DNA of 64,000 nucleotides from Burkholderiaceae bacterium (lineage in GTDB: Bacteria; Pseudomonadota; Gammaproteobacteria; Burkholderiales; Burkholderiaceae_E): assembly GCA_024235875.1 (NCBI GenBank), contig JACKLP010000004.1, positions 186,001 to 250,000 of the forward strand, read 5' to 3'. The translations under genes and the position numbers were made by a program. Under the pieces are notes generated by a model that worked only from the letters and a program-made list of their open reading frames with translations, was not told where the DNA came from and searched no databases. Positions within the stretch are counted from its first letter, which is position 1, and each line of letters starts with the position of its first letter. Of this stretch, positions 1 through 10,037 are shown piece by piece.

Positions 1-971
1 ATCACCGGATCGATGCGTCGCGCCGCGATCGCGTCGCGCAGCCGCCGCTCGATGCTGCCGCGACGCTGGAGTCGCAGATTCGCTCGTGACACGACCAGGT
101 ACCAGAGCAGAACGCCGATCCCCACCATGCCCGCGAGTGTCGCCCGCAAGGCCGCTGCGAATGCCCCTTCTGCGTCGGTGACCGTGATCCGCAGGCCGAC
201 GTCCGGCAATGTCTTGGAGCGAAGGACCCGGCCATCGAACGGCGATGGCACCGACCATGTCGAGCTGACGTCCTGGCGCACGTGCGCGATCTCTCGGCCG
301 GCCAGGTCCTGGAAGTGCACGATCCAGGGGGCGGTCACCGCCGGCGAGGCCAAGCCTTCGAGCGGCTGCCTGGGGTCGATCTCGGCCACCACGATTCGCT
401 GACCGGGACGAAGTCGAACCGCCAGCAGGCTGCCGGGGTGGCCGGTGACCGGCAGCAACCGGGTCTCGACCCGTTCGACCCGCTGCGGCAATGCCAGCCC
501 CGTGACGAGCTGGGCGCCCGAGGCGGGAACGCAGGGGGTCGTCGCGCCGCGCGGGAGCAGGTAGAGGCGGCGCACCAGGTCCGAGTCCAGCGAGCGGTCG
601 ACCAGATAGTGCACGCTACCCATGTCGCAGCCCGGTGGCGCCAGGGCCGCTACGTCATCGAGTTCGATCGCGAGCGATGCCAGGTAGTGAGCGAGGCCTT
701 CTGCGACCTGTTCGGCCTGGGACTCGATCGCCATCTGCAGTCGGTAGCCGGCCACCAGCGCGCCGGCGGCTGTTGCAATCGCGAGCGCGGCCAGCCCGGA
801 GAGCAGGATGCCGATCGCGTTGAGCCTCGGCTCGTTGCGCTCATTGCCGAGCAGCCGAGCGAGTGCGCCCGCCACGCGGTTTCTTGCCGGACGGCGGGCG
901 GTGCCGGAGCTTCCGGGGCCGGGCCAGGTGCCCGCGCGAACCGGGCCGGGGGGGCTGGCGCTCGGATTCAT
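1..971 (-). CDS. CSS-motif/EAL c-di-GMP phosphodiesterase, N-terminal part (cut by window edge)
   Basis: About 323 codons are present; the gene continues past the left edge, so no stop is seen. Translation from the ATG at 971 gives a short basic, Pro/Gly-rich cytoplasmic head, a first membrane segment (about residues 52-73, NAIGILLSGLAALAIATAAG), a periplasmic domain with two cysteines in the contexts PPGCDMG and TPCVPASG, and a second membrane segment (ATLAGMVGIGVLLWYLVV). The last visible residues, RRLRDAIAARRIDPV, match the usual entry into an EAL domain. This architecture is known for CSS-motif phosphodiesterases (PdeC/YjcC type), whose periplasmic disulfide state controls c-di-GMP hydrolysis. 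The EAL catalytic motif itself lies outside the window, so activity cannot be judged. An in-frame stop lies just before the chosen ATG. Confidence 0.8.
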   Translation of the reverse strand, partial: MNPSASPPGPVRAGTWPGPGSSGTARRPARNRVAGALARLLGNERNEPRLNAIGILLSGLAALAIATAAGALVAGYRLQMAIESQAEQVAEGLAHYLASLAIELDDVAALAPPGCDMGSVHYLVDRSLDSDLVRRLYLLPRGATTPCVPASGAQLVTGLALPQRVERVETRLLPVTGHPGSLLAVRLRPGQRIVVAEIDPRQPLEGLASPAVTAPWIVHFQDLAGREIAHVRQDVSSTWSVPSPFDGRVLRSKTLPDVGLRITVTDAEGAFAAALRATLAGMVGIGVLLWYLVVSRANLRLQRRGSIERRLRDAIAARRIDPV

Positions 972-1113
972 GTCCCGCCATCATCGGCCAGTGGCCGCTC
1001 GGCCGAGGCGGCCGATTGACAGACGTGGCAAGGCTGCGGGCGAATGGTCGGGCGCCGTGGCCCCGATGCACCTGCGCCAGGCTGCCCCGGGGCCATCGCG
1101 GGGCCAGGGCGGA

Positions 1114-2199
1114 TCAGGTGCCGGTGGCCACGGCGCGGCTGAGCCGATCGGCGAACGCCCCGATTCGGGTCGAGTCGATCCAGCGTACCGCTGCGACCAG
1201 ATCCAACGAGGGGTCGATCCAGGTGATCGATGCACCTGCGCCCATCGCCATGTAAGCCCGGTGGGACGAGCCGGGCGCCAGTTGTCCGCTGGCATTGAGC
1301 CAGACCAGGAAGCCGTAGTAGGACGCCAGCGGCGACGGCGTCGTCATCCAGTCGATCCATTGCCCGGAGAGCACCCGCCCGGTTTCACCAAGCCCCCGCC
1401 GCAGCAGCATTTGCCCGATGCGGGCCTGGTCGCGGGCGCTGATCGTGACGCCGCCACCCCAATGCGTTCCGCCTGGGACCGACTGCATCTTGCGACCCTG
1501 GACGGTGGTCCAGGCATTGTCGTAGCCATCCCAGCGCCAGTCGTCGCTGGCGCCCGCAGGCCCCGCGATCGCTTCGCGAAAGACCTCGGGTAGCGGCCGC
1601 CCGAACAGATGCAGCAGCGCCAGCGAGAACTGATTGACACGGACGTCGTTGTACTCCCAGTACGTGCCGGCCCGGCACAGCGTCCGGGCCTCGCCCTTGG
1701 TACCGGCCTCGGCGCCCGGCCATGGCGGCGTCGTGGTCCTGAAGTGGTCGACCTGGTCCGGAATACCCCAGCAAGCCCCCGACCACTCGCTGCACATCTG
1801 CAGCATGTGCCGCCAGGAGATCGAACCGTTGTGCGCGCCCTCGAAGCCGATGCCGTGCACCGACGCGCCGATGGGGGCGTCGAGGTCCGCGATCAGGCCC
1901 CGGTCGAACGCGACGCCGGCCAGCAGCGCGAGGTAGGTCTTGGCGATCGAGAAGGTGAGGTCGGGCCGATCCGGTTCGCCCCAGTGCGCGACCTCGCGAC
2001 CGCCAAGCAGGATCACGCCGCTGGCCGGACCGCGCGCGCTGACCGGACCGAGCAGGCGATTGTGCGGTGGCGGGTCCAGGCGATGGATGCCCCACTGTGC
2101 GCCATCGGCGCCCGGTTCGCGCGCCCACGGTGATTCGTTCGCCTGCGCGTAGGCAATGACCTCGGACAGGTCGATGTGGGTGCTTGCTTCTTTTGACAT
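1114..2199 (-). CDS. serine hydrolase of the class C beta-lactamase-related family
   Basis: 361 residues. The SxxK nucleophile motif SIAK lies at residues 84-87 and a Tyr-Asn-Asp (183-185) sits where the family has YxN. A GGTHWGGG segment follows in the C-terminal half. There is no convincing signal peptide, so it is probably cytoplasmic, like amide or ester hydrolases of this family (6-aminohexanoate-dimer hydrolase, esterases) rather than a true beta-lactamase. The ATG at 2199 is chosen because GGAGG lies about ten bases upstream; the open frame extends further but without family similarity. Substrate unknown. It is divergent from the acyl-CoA dehydrogenase at 2447. Confidence 0.8.
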   Translation of the reverse strand: MSKEASTHIDLSEVIAYAQANESPWAREPGADGAQWGIHRLDPPPHNRLLGPVSARGPASGVILLGGREVAHWGEPDRPDLTFSIAKTYLALLAGVAFDRGLIADLDAPIGASVHGIGFEGAHNGSISWRHMLQMCSEWSGACWGIPDQVDHFRTTTPPWPGAEAGTKGEARTLCRAGTYWEYNDVRVNQFSLALLHLFGRPLPEVFREAIAGPAGASDDWRWDGYDNAWTTVQGRKMQSVPGGTHWGGGVTISARDQARIGQMLLRRGLGETGRVLSGQWIDWMTTPSPLASYYGFLVWLNASGQLAPGSSHRAYMAMGAGASITWIDPSLDLVAAVRWIDSTRIGAFADRLSRAVATGT

Positions 2200-2446
2200 C
2201 TTTGACGGACCTCCGGTTCGCTGGGCGACCTTTCGCCATCTCGAGTTTGCCCGCGCCCTATCGCCGCGTGCGCAAGCGCCGTTCCGGATTGGCCGTACGA
2301 GCCCCTCGCGGGCGGTGGGAGGATGGCCGTGGCCGTGACGACGCCTGGTTGGCGATGCGCTACCATCGGCCCGACTTCGGCCCGACTTCGGCCCGCCGCC
2401 ATGCGCCCTCGCGCTGGCCGCGCGCAACTTGCAAATGAGGGAATCA
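2200..2446. promoter_or_regulatory. divergent promoter region with a short tandem repeat
   Basis: This gap separates the divergent serine hydrolase and acyl-CoA dehydrogenase genes, so it must hold both promoters; I see no clear -35/-10 pair. An 11-base unit CGGCCCGACTT is repeated head to tail at 2367-2377 and 2378-2388, with a third partial copy at 2389-2395. It may be a replication-slippage product or part of an operator. Confidence 0.4.
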
Positions 2447-3592
2447 ATGAGCAATCCGACACTGCGGCCCATGTTCGACGCCGAGCACGAGACCTTCCGG
2501 GAAACGGTCAAGCGCTTCTTCGAGAAGGAGATCATGCCCAGGCACGAGCACTGGGAGGACCAGGGCTATGTGGATCGCGAAGCCTGGCTCAAGGCCGGTG
2601 AGGCCGGTCTGCTGTGCCTATCGATGCCCGAGGCTTACGGCGGCGCCGGCGCGGATCGTCGGTTCAGCGCGATCATGATCGAGGAGGCCGCGCGGCAAGG
2701 GGCCTCCGGGCCGGGCTTCTCCTTGCATTCCGAGATCGTCGCCCCCTATCTGCTTCGCTACGGCTCCGACGAGCAGAAGTCCCGCTATCTGCCGCGAATG
2801 GCGCGTGGCGAGATCATCGGTGCCATCGCCATGACCGAGCCGGGCGCCGGATCCGACCTGCAGTCGATTCGCACGACCGCGATCCGGGACGGCGACGAGT
2901 ACGTGATCAACGGTTCCAAGACCTACATCACCAATGGCTACAACAGCGACCTCGTGATCGTCGTCGCGAAGACCGACCCGAGCCTGGGCGCCAAGGGCAC
3001 CAGCCTGGTGCTCGTGGAGAACGGCACCAAGGGCTTTGCAAAGGGCAAGCGCCTCAAGAAGCTGGGCCTGAAAGCGCAGGACACCTCGGAACTCTTCTTC
3101 GACGACGTGCGGGTGCCGGCGGGCAATCTGCTCGGGCGCGAAGGCGAGGGGTTCAAGTACCTGATGCAGGAGTTGCCCTGGGAGCGCATGATGATCGCGC
3201 TTCGCGCGGTGGCGGTCGCCGAAGCGGCCATCGCCTGGACCACCGAGTACGTCCGGGGCCGCAAGGCCTTCGGCAAGACCGTGTTCGACTTCCAGACCAC
3301 GCGCTTCAAGCTCGCCGAGCTGACCGCGCAGGCCAAGGTGGGCCGGGTATTCGTCGATGACTGCCTGGCCAAGGTGGTCGACGGCAAGCTCGATGCGACC
3401 ACGGCGGCGATCGCCAAGCTGTGGACCACCGACATGCAGTGCAAGGTCCTCGACGAATGCCTGCAATTGCATGGCGGCAGCGGCTACATGCTCGAGTACC
3501 CGATCGCGCGCGCGTATGCGGATGCCCGCGTACAGCGGATCTTCGGTGGTACCAACGAGATCATGAAGGAAGTCATCAGCCGCACGCTCTGA
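2447..3592 (+). CDS. acyl-CoA dehydrogenase, medium-chain size class
   Basis: 381 residues, normal for a tetrameric FAD-dependent acyl-CoA dehydrogenase. Visible signatures are AMTEPGAGSDLQ (FAD and substrate contact region), SKTYITNG, and the C-terminal LQLHGGSGYM and IFGGTNEIMKEV, which carry the usual FAD-binding and active-site segment. It should oxidise an acyl-CoA to the 2-enoyl-CoA and pass electrons to ETF. The ATG at 2447 is preferred because GAGG lies six bases upstream; an in-frame TTG at 2429 is less likely. The chain-length preference cannot be read from the sequence. No ETF genes are nearby. Confidence 0.92.
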   Translation: MSNPTLRPMFDAEHETFRETVKRFFEKEIMPRHEHWEDQGYVDREAWLKAGEAGLLCLSMPEAYGGAGADRRFSAIMIEEAARQGASGPGFSLHSEIVAPYLLRYGSDEQKSRYLPRMARGEIIGAIAMTEPGAGSDLQSIRTTAIRDGDEYVINGSKTYITNGYNSDLVIVVAKTDPSLGAKGTSLVLVENGTKGFAKGKRLKKLGLKAQDTSELFFDDVRVPAGNLLGREGEGFKYLMQELPWERMMIALRAVAVAEAAIAWTTEYVRGRKAFGKTVFDFQTTRFKLAELTAQAKVGRVFVDDCLAKVVDGKLDATTAAIAKLWTTDMQCKVLDECLQLHGGSGYMLEYPIARAYADARVQRIFGGTNEIMKEVISRTL

Positions 3593-3687
3593 GCGCGATA
3601 TACGCGGTTGCTCGAGCGTGACGCCTCGCACATCACCGTGACCCGCGATCGGGTAGGATCGCGGGCCTGGGAGCGACGGAGGACGCG

Positions 3688-4698
3688 ATGAGCTCAGCAG
3701 ACTCGGACGGCGAAGACCGCCCGGTCGTCACCAACGGCGTCGAGCTCGCCGACGAGGGCTTTTCGGCCTATGTCTCGTTCGCGCGCGAGGAGTGGGCGCG
3801 ACTGCGCTCGAACACCCCGCTGACCTTGTCGGAAGCGGACCTGGCGTCGTTGCGCGGCGTCAACGAGCAGATCTCCCTGCAGGACGTGGTCGAGATCTAC
3901 CTGCCGCTGTCGCGACTGCTGAACCTGCATGTGCGCTCGGCGCGAACGCTCGGCGGCGTCAAGGACGAGTTCCTCGGCCGCCTGGTCGGGCATCCGCCCT
4001 ACGTGATCGCGATTGCCGGCAGCGTCGCGGTCGGCAAGAGCACGTTTGCGCGGATCCTGCAGGCCTTGCTTGCGCGCTGGCCCGACCATCCGCGGGTGGC
4101 GCTGGTGACGACCGATGGCTTTCTCTATCCGAACCGGGAGCTCGAGTCGCGCGGGCTCATGAGTCGCAAGGGCTTCCCCGAGAGCTACGACCGTCGCCGG
4201 ATGGTGCGCTTTCTCGCCGATATCAAGGCGGGTCGCCGGCACGTGGAGGCGCCGGTCTACTCTCACCGGGCCTACGACATCCTGCCCGACGAGACCCTGG
4301 TCGTCGATCAGCCCGACATCCTGATCTTCGAGGGCCTGAACGTATTGCAGACCGGTTGGGGGGAACTCGGCACCGCGGGCCATTCGCCAACGATCGTGAT
4401 CTCGGACTTCTTCGATTTCTCGCTGTTCGTCGATGCCCCGATCGGCCACATCGAAGGCTGGTACGTCACGCGCTTCAAGACGCTGCAGCGCACCGTGTTC
4501 CAGAACCCCGCTTCGTACTTTCACCACTACAAGGACTTGAACGAGGTCGAGTGCGAGCGGGTTGCGCGCGGGATCTGGCGCGACATCAACCTGGCCAACC
4601 TCAACGAGAACATCCTGCCCACCCGCGAGCGCGCCAACGTCGTGCTCACGAAGCGTGCCGATCACTCGGTCGGCGAGGTCAGGTTGCGGCAGATCTGA
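3688..4698 (+). CDS. coaA: type I pantothenate kinase
   Basis: 336 residues, slightly longer than the E. coli enzyme because of an acidic N-terminal extension. The Walker A loop GSVAVGKST is at residues 111-119, followed by [18 protein letters not shown], the YSHRAYDI substrate segment and EGLNVLQTG, all characteristic of the PRK-like type I kinase. It phosphorylates pantothenate with ATP in the first step of CoA synthesis and is typically feedback-inhibited by CoA. The final 20 bases overlap the end of the convergent MFS gene. Its place beside CoA-thioester enzymes is suggestive but not proof of a functional link. Confidence 0.95.
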   Translation: MSSADSDGEDRPVVTNGVELADEGFSAYVSFAREEWARLRSNTPLTLSEADLASLRGVNEQISLQDVVEIYLPLSRLLNLHVRSARTLGGVKDEFLGRLVGHPPYVIAIAGSVAVGKSTFARILQALLARWPDHPRVALVTTDGFLYPNRELESRGLMSRKGFPESYDRRRMVRFLADIKAGRRHVEAPVYSHRAYDILPDETLVVDQPDILIFEGLNVLQTGWGELGTAGHSPTIVISDFFDFSLFVDAPIGHIEGWYVTRFKTLQRTVFQNPASYFHHYKDLNEVECERVARGIWRDINLANLNENILPTRERANVVLTKRADHSVGEVRLRQI

Positions 4699-5923
4699 GG
4701 TTGGCGCCCGAGGCGCGCCGGATCACCAGGACACCGGCGCTGGCCACGAGCCAGAGGCCGATGATCGGCCAGATACCGAGTCGCGCGGCGTCCTGCGCGC
4801 CGATCGCAGCCACCAGGGCAAGGCGAAGCACGGCCGCGAAGGCCATCGTCGCGAACAGGGTCCCCGCCGCCGCCGTCGGGCGGTGCGGGCTCGCGAGCTC
4901 GAGCGCGCGAACGAACAGCGCATCGATCAGGACGGCCCAGGCGGCGCCGGCCACGAACTGTGCCAGTGCAAGAGACGTCAGTGACGGTGCGATTCGGGTC
5001 GTTGCCACCGCGGCCATGCCGACGAACGCCGCGCCGATCGACATGATGGCAAAGCCCGATGGCTGCACGATGTCCCGGCCAGTTCGGGCGCGGGCCCGCC
5101 CGTGCAGTCCGATGGCGAGCGATGCCAGCGCGAAGCCGAGCCAGAAAAGCGGTAGCCATCTCGACAGGTCGATCGCACCGAGACGGCGAAACAGCGGGGC
5201 GCTGGCGATGAACGCATGGAGTTGAACCGAGGTGGCGAAGCCCAGCGCGACCGCGGCGATCGCGATCAGCGCGCCCCAACGCAGCCGGCGTGGATCGGCA
5301 TGCGTTACCTGGGCGGCCCCGAGCGTGCCGGGCGCCGCGAAGCGGACGACGGCGAGGCTGGCGATCACGAGGGCCGCCGCGCCCGCGGCCAGTGCCAGTT
5401 CCGGCGATAGCCGCTTCAGCCCGTTGGCGACCCAGGGCGCCATGGCGCTGGCCAGCGCGCCGCCGGCGAGCAGCGTCGCAACCAGGGAAAGCTTCGCGGC
5501 CGGCCTGGCGGTGCGCCCCAGCATGGCGACGACCGGGGCCCGCATCGCGGACGACGCGGTGATCCAGACGAAAGTCGTGGCCACCAACAGCGCCGGCGAA
5601 CCGAGGCGCGCCACCCAGGGCAGCAGTAGCATCGCGGCGGACGAAAGGACCGAGCCCGCGACGATCCAGCGGCCCAGGCGCGCCCAATACCGCTCGGTGC
5701 GCTCGCCAAGCCAGCCCACCGTCCAGTCCGCCAGTCCGAACACGGCCTGGTCGACCAGCAGGAAGGCGATCAGCCAGGTTTGCTCGATGCCGACCTGCTC
5801 GAGCAGGCCAGGCAGGTAGTAGACATAGGCGACCCACGTGATGCCGAGCAGGAACTGGATCGCCGCGGCGATCCACGCGCCGATGCCCGGGTCCTGTCCA
5901 TCGATGCCGGGCGTCGCTTGCAT
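4679..5923 (-). CDS. MFS-type membrane transporter
   Basis: 414 residues with about twelve hydrophobic segments and a central basic/hydrophilic loop, the layout of a major facilitator carrier. The segment [32 protein letters not shown] matches the loop 2-3 region of MFS proteins in position and composition (acidic plus Arg cluster). Substrate cannot be predicted. It is the last gene of an apparent four-gene minus-strand group (binding protein, acyl-CoA dehydrogenase, CoA-transferase, MFS), starting 13 bases after the CoA-transferase stop, so import or export of an organic acid is a reasonable guess. Confidence 0.8.
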   Translation of the reverse strand: MQATPGIDGQDPGIGAWIAAAIQFLLGITWVAYVYYLPGLLEQVGIEQTWLIAFLLVDQAVFGLADWTVGWLGERTERYWARLGRWIVAGSVLSSAAMLLLPWVARLGSPALLVATTFVWITASSAMRAPVVAMLGRTARPAAKLSLVATLLAGGALASAMAPWVANGLKRLSPELALAAGAAALVIASLAVVRFAAPGTLGAAQVTHADPRRLRWGALIAIAAVALGFATSVQLHAFIASAPLFRRLGAIDLSRWLPLFWLGFALASLAIGLHGRARARTGRDIVQPSGFAIMSIGAAFVGMAAVATTRIAPSLTSLALAQFVAGAAWAVLIDALFVRALELASPHRPTAAAGTLFATMAFAAVLRLALVAAIGAQDAARLGIWPIIGLWLVASAGVLVIRRASGANLRSAAT

Positions 5924-5936
5924 GTCGTCGGACCGG

Positions 5937-7163
5937 CTACCAGTCGATCTCGGGCCCGTCGGCGCCGGGCCTCGGCGGCGCGCGTCGAACGCTGCCCGGC
6001 GTACGTGCGAGTTTCACCGGAATGCCCACGCCCCGGTACCCGCCCATCGACACGAGCATCCCGCGGGCTGCGGTCTGCGGGTGATCCAGGGCCTCGGCCA
6101 CCGTATGCATCGCGCCGGCCGGCACGCCCGCGCGCATCAGGCGGGTGCACAGCGCGTCGGCGTTCTCGTCGACGATGCGGGCCTGGATGATGTCGTGCAT
6201 CTCGTCGCGGTTCTCGAGCCGCGCGGCCAGGCCCTGGAAGCGCGGGTCGGCGAGCATATCGTCCAGGCCGAGGGTACGGCACAGCAGGGAGAACTGGCGG
6301 TCGGCAACCACGCCGATGAAGATCGGCGCGCCGCCGGCGGTGAACGGCTCGTAGGGGGCGGACACCGGATGACGGTTGCCGGTGAGCCCATTGAGATGCT
6401 TCGCCAACAGCCACTCGGACGCATGCGGATGCAGCAGCGCCAGCGCATTGTCGAACAGGGCGGTCTCGACGCGCTGGCCGCGGCCGGAGCGCGCACGCTC
6501 GGCCAACGCCAGCAGGATGCCGATCGTGGCGTTCATGCCGGTGGCCAGGTCGACCAGCGGGATGCCGATCCGGGTCGGGCCGCTGGCCGGGTCGCCGTTG
6601 ATGCTCATCAGCCCGCTCATCGCCTGCGCCACAGCGTCATAGCCGGGCAGGCCGGCGAGCGGGCCGTCGTTGCCATAGCCCGAGATCGTGCAATAGATCA
6701 GTCGCGGGAAGCGGGCCGCCAGATGTTCCTCGTAGCCCAGCCCCCAGCGCGCCATCGTGCCGGCGATGAAGTTCTCGATCAGCACGTCGGCATCGGCGAT
6801 CAACGCCAGCAGCTGCTCGCGGTCGGCGTCGGTGCTCAGGTCGAGCACGATCGAACGCTTGTTGCGGTTCAGGCCGTGGAAGTAGGGCGCGCTGCCATCG
6901 ACGAAGCGCCGGCCCAGTCGGCGCGATTCGTCGCCGATGGACGATTCCACCTTGATGACATTGGCACCGTGATCGGCGAGGGTCTGCGCGCAAAGCGGGC
7001 CCGCCACGACCCGGGTCAGGTCGAGCACCCGGAGCCCGGCGATCGCGCCGATGCCTGGATCGGGCGCCGCTCCGGCACGGGGCGCGGTCGCAGCGGCCGA
7101 CGCGCCCGAGCGCTGCGGCTCGTTCCCGCCAGACATGCCGCCATTGCCGCCGGGCGCATCCAC
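5937..7163 (-). CDS. class III CoA-transferase (CaiB/BaiF family)
   Basis: 408 residues from a GTG at 7163; an ATG at 7136 (MSGGNEPQR) would remove nine residues. The family opening GLRVLDLTRVVAGP, the GANVIKVE segment, NKRSIVLDL, the nucleophilic-Asp region and GYDAVAQAMSGLM are all visible. Members move CoA between acyl-CoA and a free acid by a ping-pong mechanism through an enzyme Asp. It begins one base after the stop of the upstream acyl-CoA dehydrogenase, so the two are translationally coupled. The N-terminal 35 residues are Gly/Ala-rich and unlikely to be structured. The acid substrate is unknown. Confidence 0.9.
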   Translation of the reverse strand: MDAPGGNGGMSGGNEPQRSGASAAATAPRAGAAPDPGIGAIAGLRVLDLTRVVAGPLCAQTLADHGANVIKVESSIGDESRRLGRRFVDGSAPYFHGLNRNKRSIVLDLSTDADREQLLALIADADVLIENFIAGTMARWGLGYEEHLAARFPRLIYCTISGYGNDGPLAGLPGYDAVAQAMSGLMSINGDPASGPTRIGIPLVDLATGMNATIGILLALAERARSGRGQRVETALFDNALALLHPHASEWLLAKHLNGLTGNRHPVSAPYEPFTAGGAPIFIGVVADRQFSLLCRTLGLDDMLADPRFQGLAARLENRDEMHDIIQARIVDENADALCTRLMRAGVPAGAMHTVAEALDHPQTAARGMLVSMGGYRGVGIPVKLARTPGSVRRAPPRPGADGPEIDW

Positions 7164-7164
7164 C

Positions 7165-8868
7165 TCAGCGCTTGCCGTCGATCACCGCGTCGATCGCCGC
7201 ATCGTCGTCGACGATCGCGAGCGGATCGCGCGGCAGCAACCGATGCCGCAGCACCAGTCCGGCGAGTGCCTGCCGGTGTGGCAGGGCGCAGCGATTCGCC
7301 TCGCGCGCCATGCCGGCCGCAGTGACCAGGTGATAGAGGCCGCTGGCGGCCTGGCGCGCAATTGCGTCGCGCCCCTTCTCGGCGGCCGTGCGCGCGAGCG
7401 AAAGCACCGCCGTGCGCGCTCGCGCGAACTCGTCCGAAAGTGCCGCGTCGGGCGCGGCATCGGCCAGCAAGGTGTCGAGCAAGGCCTCGTAGGCCTCGAG
7501 CGACTGCTCGCGCCGCATCGAGCGGATCACGTCGAGCGCCACGATGTTGCTCGTGCCCTCCCAGATCGAGCCCAGGTGGGCGTCGCGCAGGATGCGCGGG
7601 TCGGCCCATTCCTCGATGTAGCCGCAGCCGCCGCGCACCTCCATGGCGTCGCCGGTCACGACACGGGCGTCGCGGCAGGCGCGGAACTTGATCAGCGGCG
7701 TCATGATGCGGGCCAGGCGCCGGCTGGACTCGTCGCCGGCATCCGCACGCTCGAGGGCCGCGGCGGTGAGGAACATCATCGTGCGGGCCTGCTCGGCACG
7801 CATCGTCATTTTCGCGAGCTGGCGGCGCATCAGCGGCAGGTCGACCAGGTGGCGTCCGAACGCCTCGCGCTCGCGCGCGACGAACATCGCGTCGGATACC
7901 GCCCGGCGCATCAACCCGGCCGCGCGCACGCCATTGGACAGGCGCGAATTGTTGATCATGTCGGTCATCTGCACGAAGCCGCGACCGAGGTCTCCGACCG
8001 GATAGGCGATCGCCCCTTCGAGCCGGATCTCGCCGCTGGCCATCGAGCGCGTGCCGAGCTTGTCCTTCAGGCGCAGGATGCGGAACTGGTTGTGCGAGCC
8101 GTCGGGCAGATCGCGTGGCAGCAGGAACAGCGTCAGGCCGCGGGTACCGGGCTGGCCGCCATCGGGGCGCGCCAGCACCATGGCCAGCGATGCATCCGGG
8201 TTGGAGCAGAACCACTTGTCACCGGTGAGTCGCCAGTTCCCGCTGTCGTCCTGCCAGGCCCGGGTCTCGGTGGCGCCGACATCGGAGCCCGCTCCCTGCT
8301 CGGTCATGAACATCGCGCCCTGCGCGAGCTCGTCGAAATCCAGGCTGGTGAGCGCCGGCAGGTAGCGTGCGACCAGCTCGGGGGCGCCGAACTTGCGCAG
8401 CGTGCGCGTGAGCGAGTCGGTCATGCTGACCGGGCAGCACAGGCCAAACTCGGCCTGCACGAACAGGAAGGTCAGCGCGTACTTGGCCGTGGCCGGCATT
8501 GGCGCGTGCCATCCCAGCACGCCGCCGCGATGGGAAAGCGCGGCGAGCCCGAAGGTGGAATAGGCGGTTCGCTCGAGCTCGACATAGTCGGGATGCTTGA
8601 TCACGCGCTGTCGATCGAGCCCGTTGCGACTGCGGTGCTCGATCGTGGGCGGATTGCGATCCGCGGTGCCGGCGAGTGCGTCGAGACGGCCGCCGGCCAG
8701 CCCCCCGAGCGTATCGAGGTGCGGCGCGAGGTGGGCACGCAGTGGCGCACTCAGGTAGAGCGAGAGCAGCGCCGCCAGGTCGGGATCGTCGCGATAGCGA
8801 TTGATGCCGAAATTGTCTGGAACCGGCGTGGTCGCTGTCATTGCCTGGGCGATGTCGTTGAGGTCCAT
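7165..8868 (-). CDS. AidB-like acyl-CoA dehydrogenase
   Basis: 567 residues, the long form of the acyl-CoA dehydrogenase fold typical of AidB/IVD-related proteins. It has an N-terminal extension (DNFGINRYRDDPDLAALL), MTEQGAGSDVGATET, the TGDKWFCSNPDA segment, and the C-terminal MEVRGGCGYIEEW and GSIWEGTSNIVALDVIR. E. coli AidB binds DNA and protects against alkylation, but most AidB-like proteins beside CoA-transferases are probably catabolic. Here it is sandwiched between a solute-binding protein and a class III CoA-transferase, which favours acyl-CoA catabolism. The start ATG at 8868 is 28 bases from the preceding stop. Confidence 0.88.
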   Translation of the reverse strand: MDLNDIAQAMTATTPVPDNFGINRYRDDPDLAALLSLYLSAPLRAHLAPHLDTLGGLAGGRLDALAGTADRNPPTIEHRSRNGLDRQRVIKHPDYVELERTAYSTFGLAALSHRGGVLGWHAPMPATAKYALTFLFVQAEFGLCCPVSMTDSLTRTLRKFGAPELVARYLPALTSLDFDELAQGAMFMTEQGAGSDVGATETRAWQDDSGNWRLTGDKWFCSNPDASLAMVLARPDGGQPGTRGLTLFLLPRDLPDGSHNQFRILRLKDKLGTRSMASGEIRLEGAIAYPVGDLGRGFVQMTDMINNSRLSNGVRAAGLMRRAVSDAMFVAREREAFGRHLVDLPLMRRQLAKMTMRAEQARTMMFLTAAALERADAGDESSRRLARIMTPLIKFRACRDARVVTGDAMEVRGGCGYIEEWADPRILRDAHLGSIWEGTSNIVALDVIRSMRREQSLEAYEALLDTLLADAAPDAALSDEFARARTAVLSLARTAAEKGRDAIARQAASGLYHLVTAAGMAREANRCALPHRQALAGLVLRHRLLPRDPLAIVDDDAAIDAVIDGKR

Positions 8869-8896
8869 CGGGCAGCTCCCCTGGATCGCGGTCGGC

Positions 8897-9922
8897 CTAT
8901 CGGATGATTTCGGCGAAGCGTGTGTCGACCAGTTTCGGCATGTCGAGCGTCGCGGGTGCCAGGCGATTGGCCTTGAACCAGGCGAGCTGCGCCGCGACGT
9001 CGGCCAGCTTGATCGCGCCGCCCGTGTTCATGTAGACGGCGCCCGCCCGGATCGGCCCGGCCGCTTTCTCGTAGGGCCGCTCGGCGTATACGTACTTGTG
9101 GATCAGCTTGACCATCGCGTCGGTGGCGGCCGGATTCTTCTTCTGGTCGAGCATCGCCGCCTGGTAGTCGGCGATCGCACGCGAATAGGCCCGCATGAAG
9201 CGCCGGACCTTGTCGGCATGGGCTTCGATGTTCTTCGTGGACGTGAAGATCGTCGTGACCTGGTACTCGGCGATGTCCGCGAGCTGGCCGATGACCTTCG
9301 CCTTGCCCGCCTTGGCAAGCGGCGCCGCGACATGGGGCACCATCGCCATGGCGTCGACCTGGCCCGAGCTCACGGCGCCGATCATCGCGCCGACCTTCTG
9401 CAGCGGCTTGAGCGCGAGATCGGTGAGGCCGAAACCGTTGGCCTCGCCGATCAGTGCCGCCGCGTAATGGAATGACGAGCCGATCTGCGTCATCGCCCAG
9501 CTATGGCCCTTGAGCTTGGCCAGGTTGGTCAGGCCGGCCGCATGGGCCTTGTTCGAGGCCAGGATTGCCATGCCCGGATAGCCGCGCTTCTCGGAGTAGA
9601 GCCCGCCGATCACCTTCAGCGCGCCCTTGTCCGCGAGGCTGAAGAACCCGCCGGTGAGCGCGGTCACGCCGAAATCGATGTCGCCCGAGGCGATCGCCAC
9701 CGCCACCGGCTGCGCGGCCTGGAAGAACTTGATCTCGACGTCGAGCCCTTCCTTGGCGAAGTAGCCGCGTTCCTTGGCGATGAAGGTCGGCGCGTGCGAT
9801 GTGAAGCGGAGCGCGCCGACGGTGACCTTCTCCGCCGCCTGGGCGCCAGGGAGGCCGCCGAGGGTCGCGAGAGCGACGCAAAGCGCGATGACGGCGCGAC
9901 GGGAAGCATGGGATCTGGACAT
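8897..9922 (-). CDS. NMT1/ThiY-type ABC transporter substrate-binding protein
   Basis: 341 residues with a Sec signal peptide (basic RSHASRR, then ALCVALATLGGLPGAQAA, cleavage near AQA). The mature start AEKVTVGALRFTSHAPTFIAKERGYF and the motif GLDVEIKFF match the NMT1/THI5-like periplasmic binding fold used for sulfonates, nitrate, pyrimidine precursors and aromatic acids. No permease or ATPase gene adjoins it, so the ABC partner is elsewhere or the protein is an orphan. The ATG at 9922 has GGAG nine bases upstream and is preferred to a start five codons earlier. It is probably the first gene of the four-gene group ending at 4679. Confidence 0.87.
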   Translation of the reverse strand: MSRSHASRRAVIALCVALATLGGLPGAQAAEKVTVGALRFTSHAPTFIAKERGYFAKEGLDVEIKFFQAAQPVAVAIASGDIDFGVTALTGGFFSLADKGALKVIGGLYSEKRGYPGMAILASNKAHAAGLTNLAKLKGHSWAMTQIGSSFHYAAALIGEANGFGLTDLALKPLQKVGAMIGAVSSGQVDAMAMVPHVAAPLAKAGKAKVIGQLADIAEYQVTTIFTSTKNIEAHADKVRRFMRAYSRAIADYQAAMLDQKKNPAATDAMVKLIHKYVYAERPYEKAAGPIRAGAVYMNTGGAIKLADVAAQLAWFKANRLAPATLDMPKLVDTRFAEIIR

Positions 9923-10037
9923 GAGCAGGGACTCCAATTGATCCGGGTTTCAGGCCTGAGCGCCTGTCAGCCCGTTAGGATAGTGGAATCCGCAGTGCGC
10001 GATGCCGCGTGCGCTGCAATACCGGATCGCCATCCCG

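Noticed and set aside
282..1019. Plus-strand open frame at the left edge
   Set aside because: The opposite strand encodes a clear CSS/EAL protein with two membrane segments; this frame is its shadow.
7051..8907. Long plus-strand open frame across the AidB-like gene
   Set aside because: Antisense shadow; composition dominated by Arg, Gly, Ala and Val and no recognisable motif.
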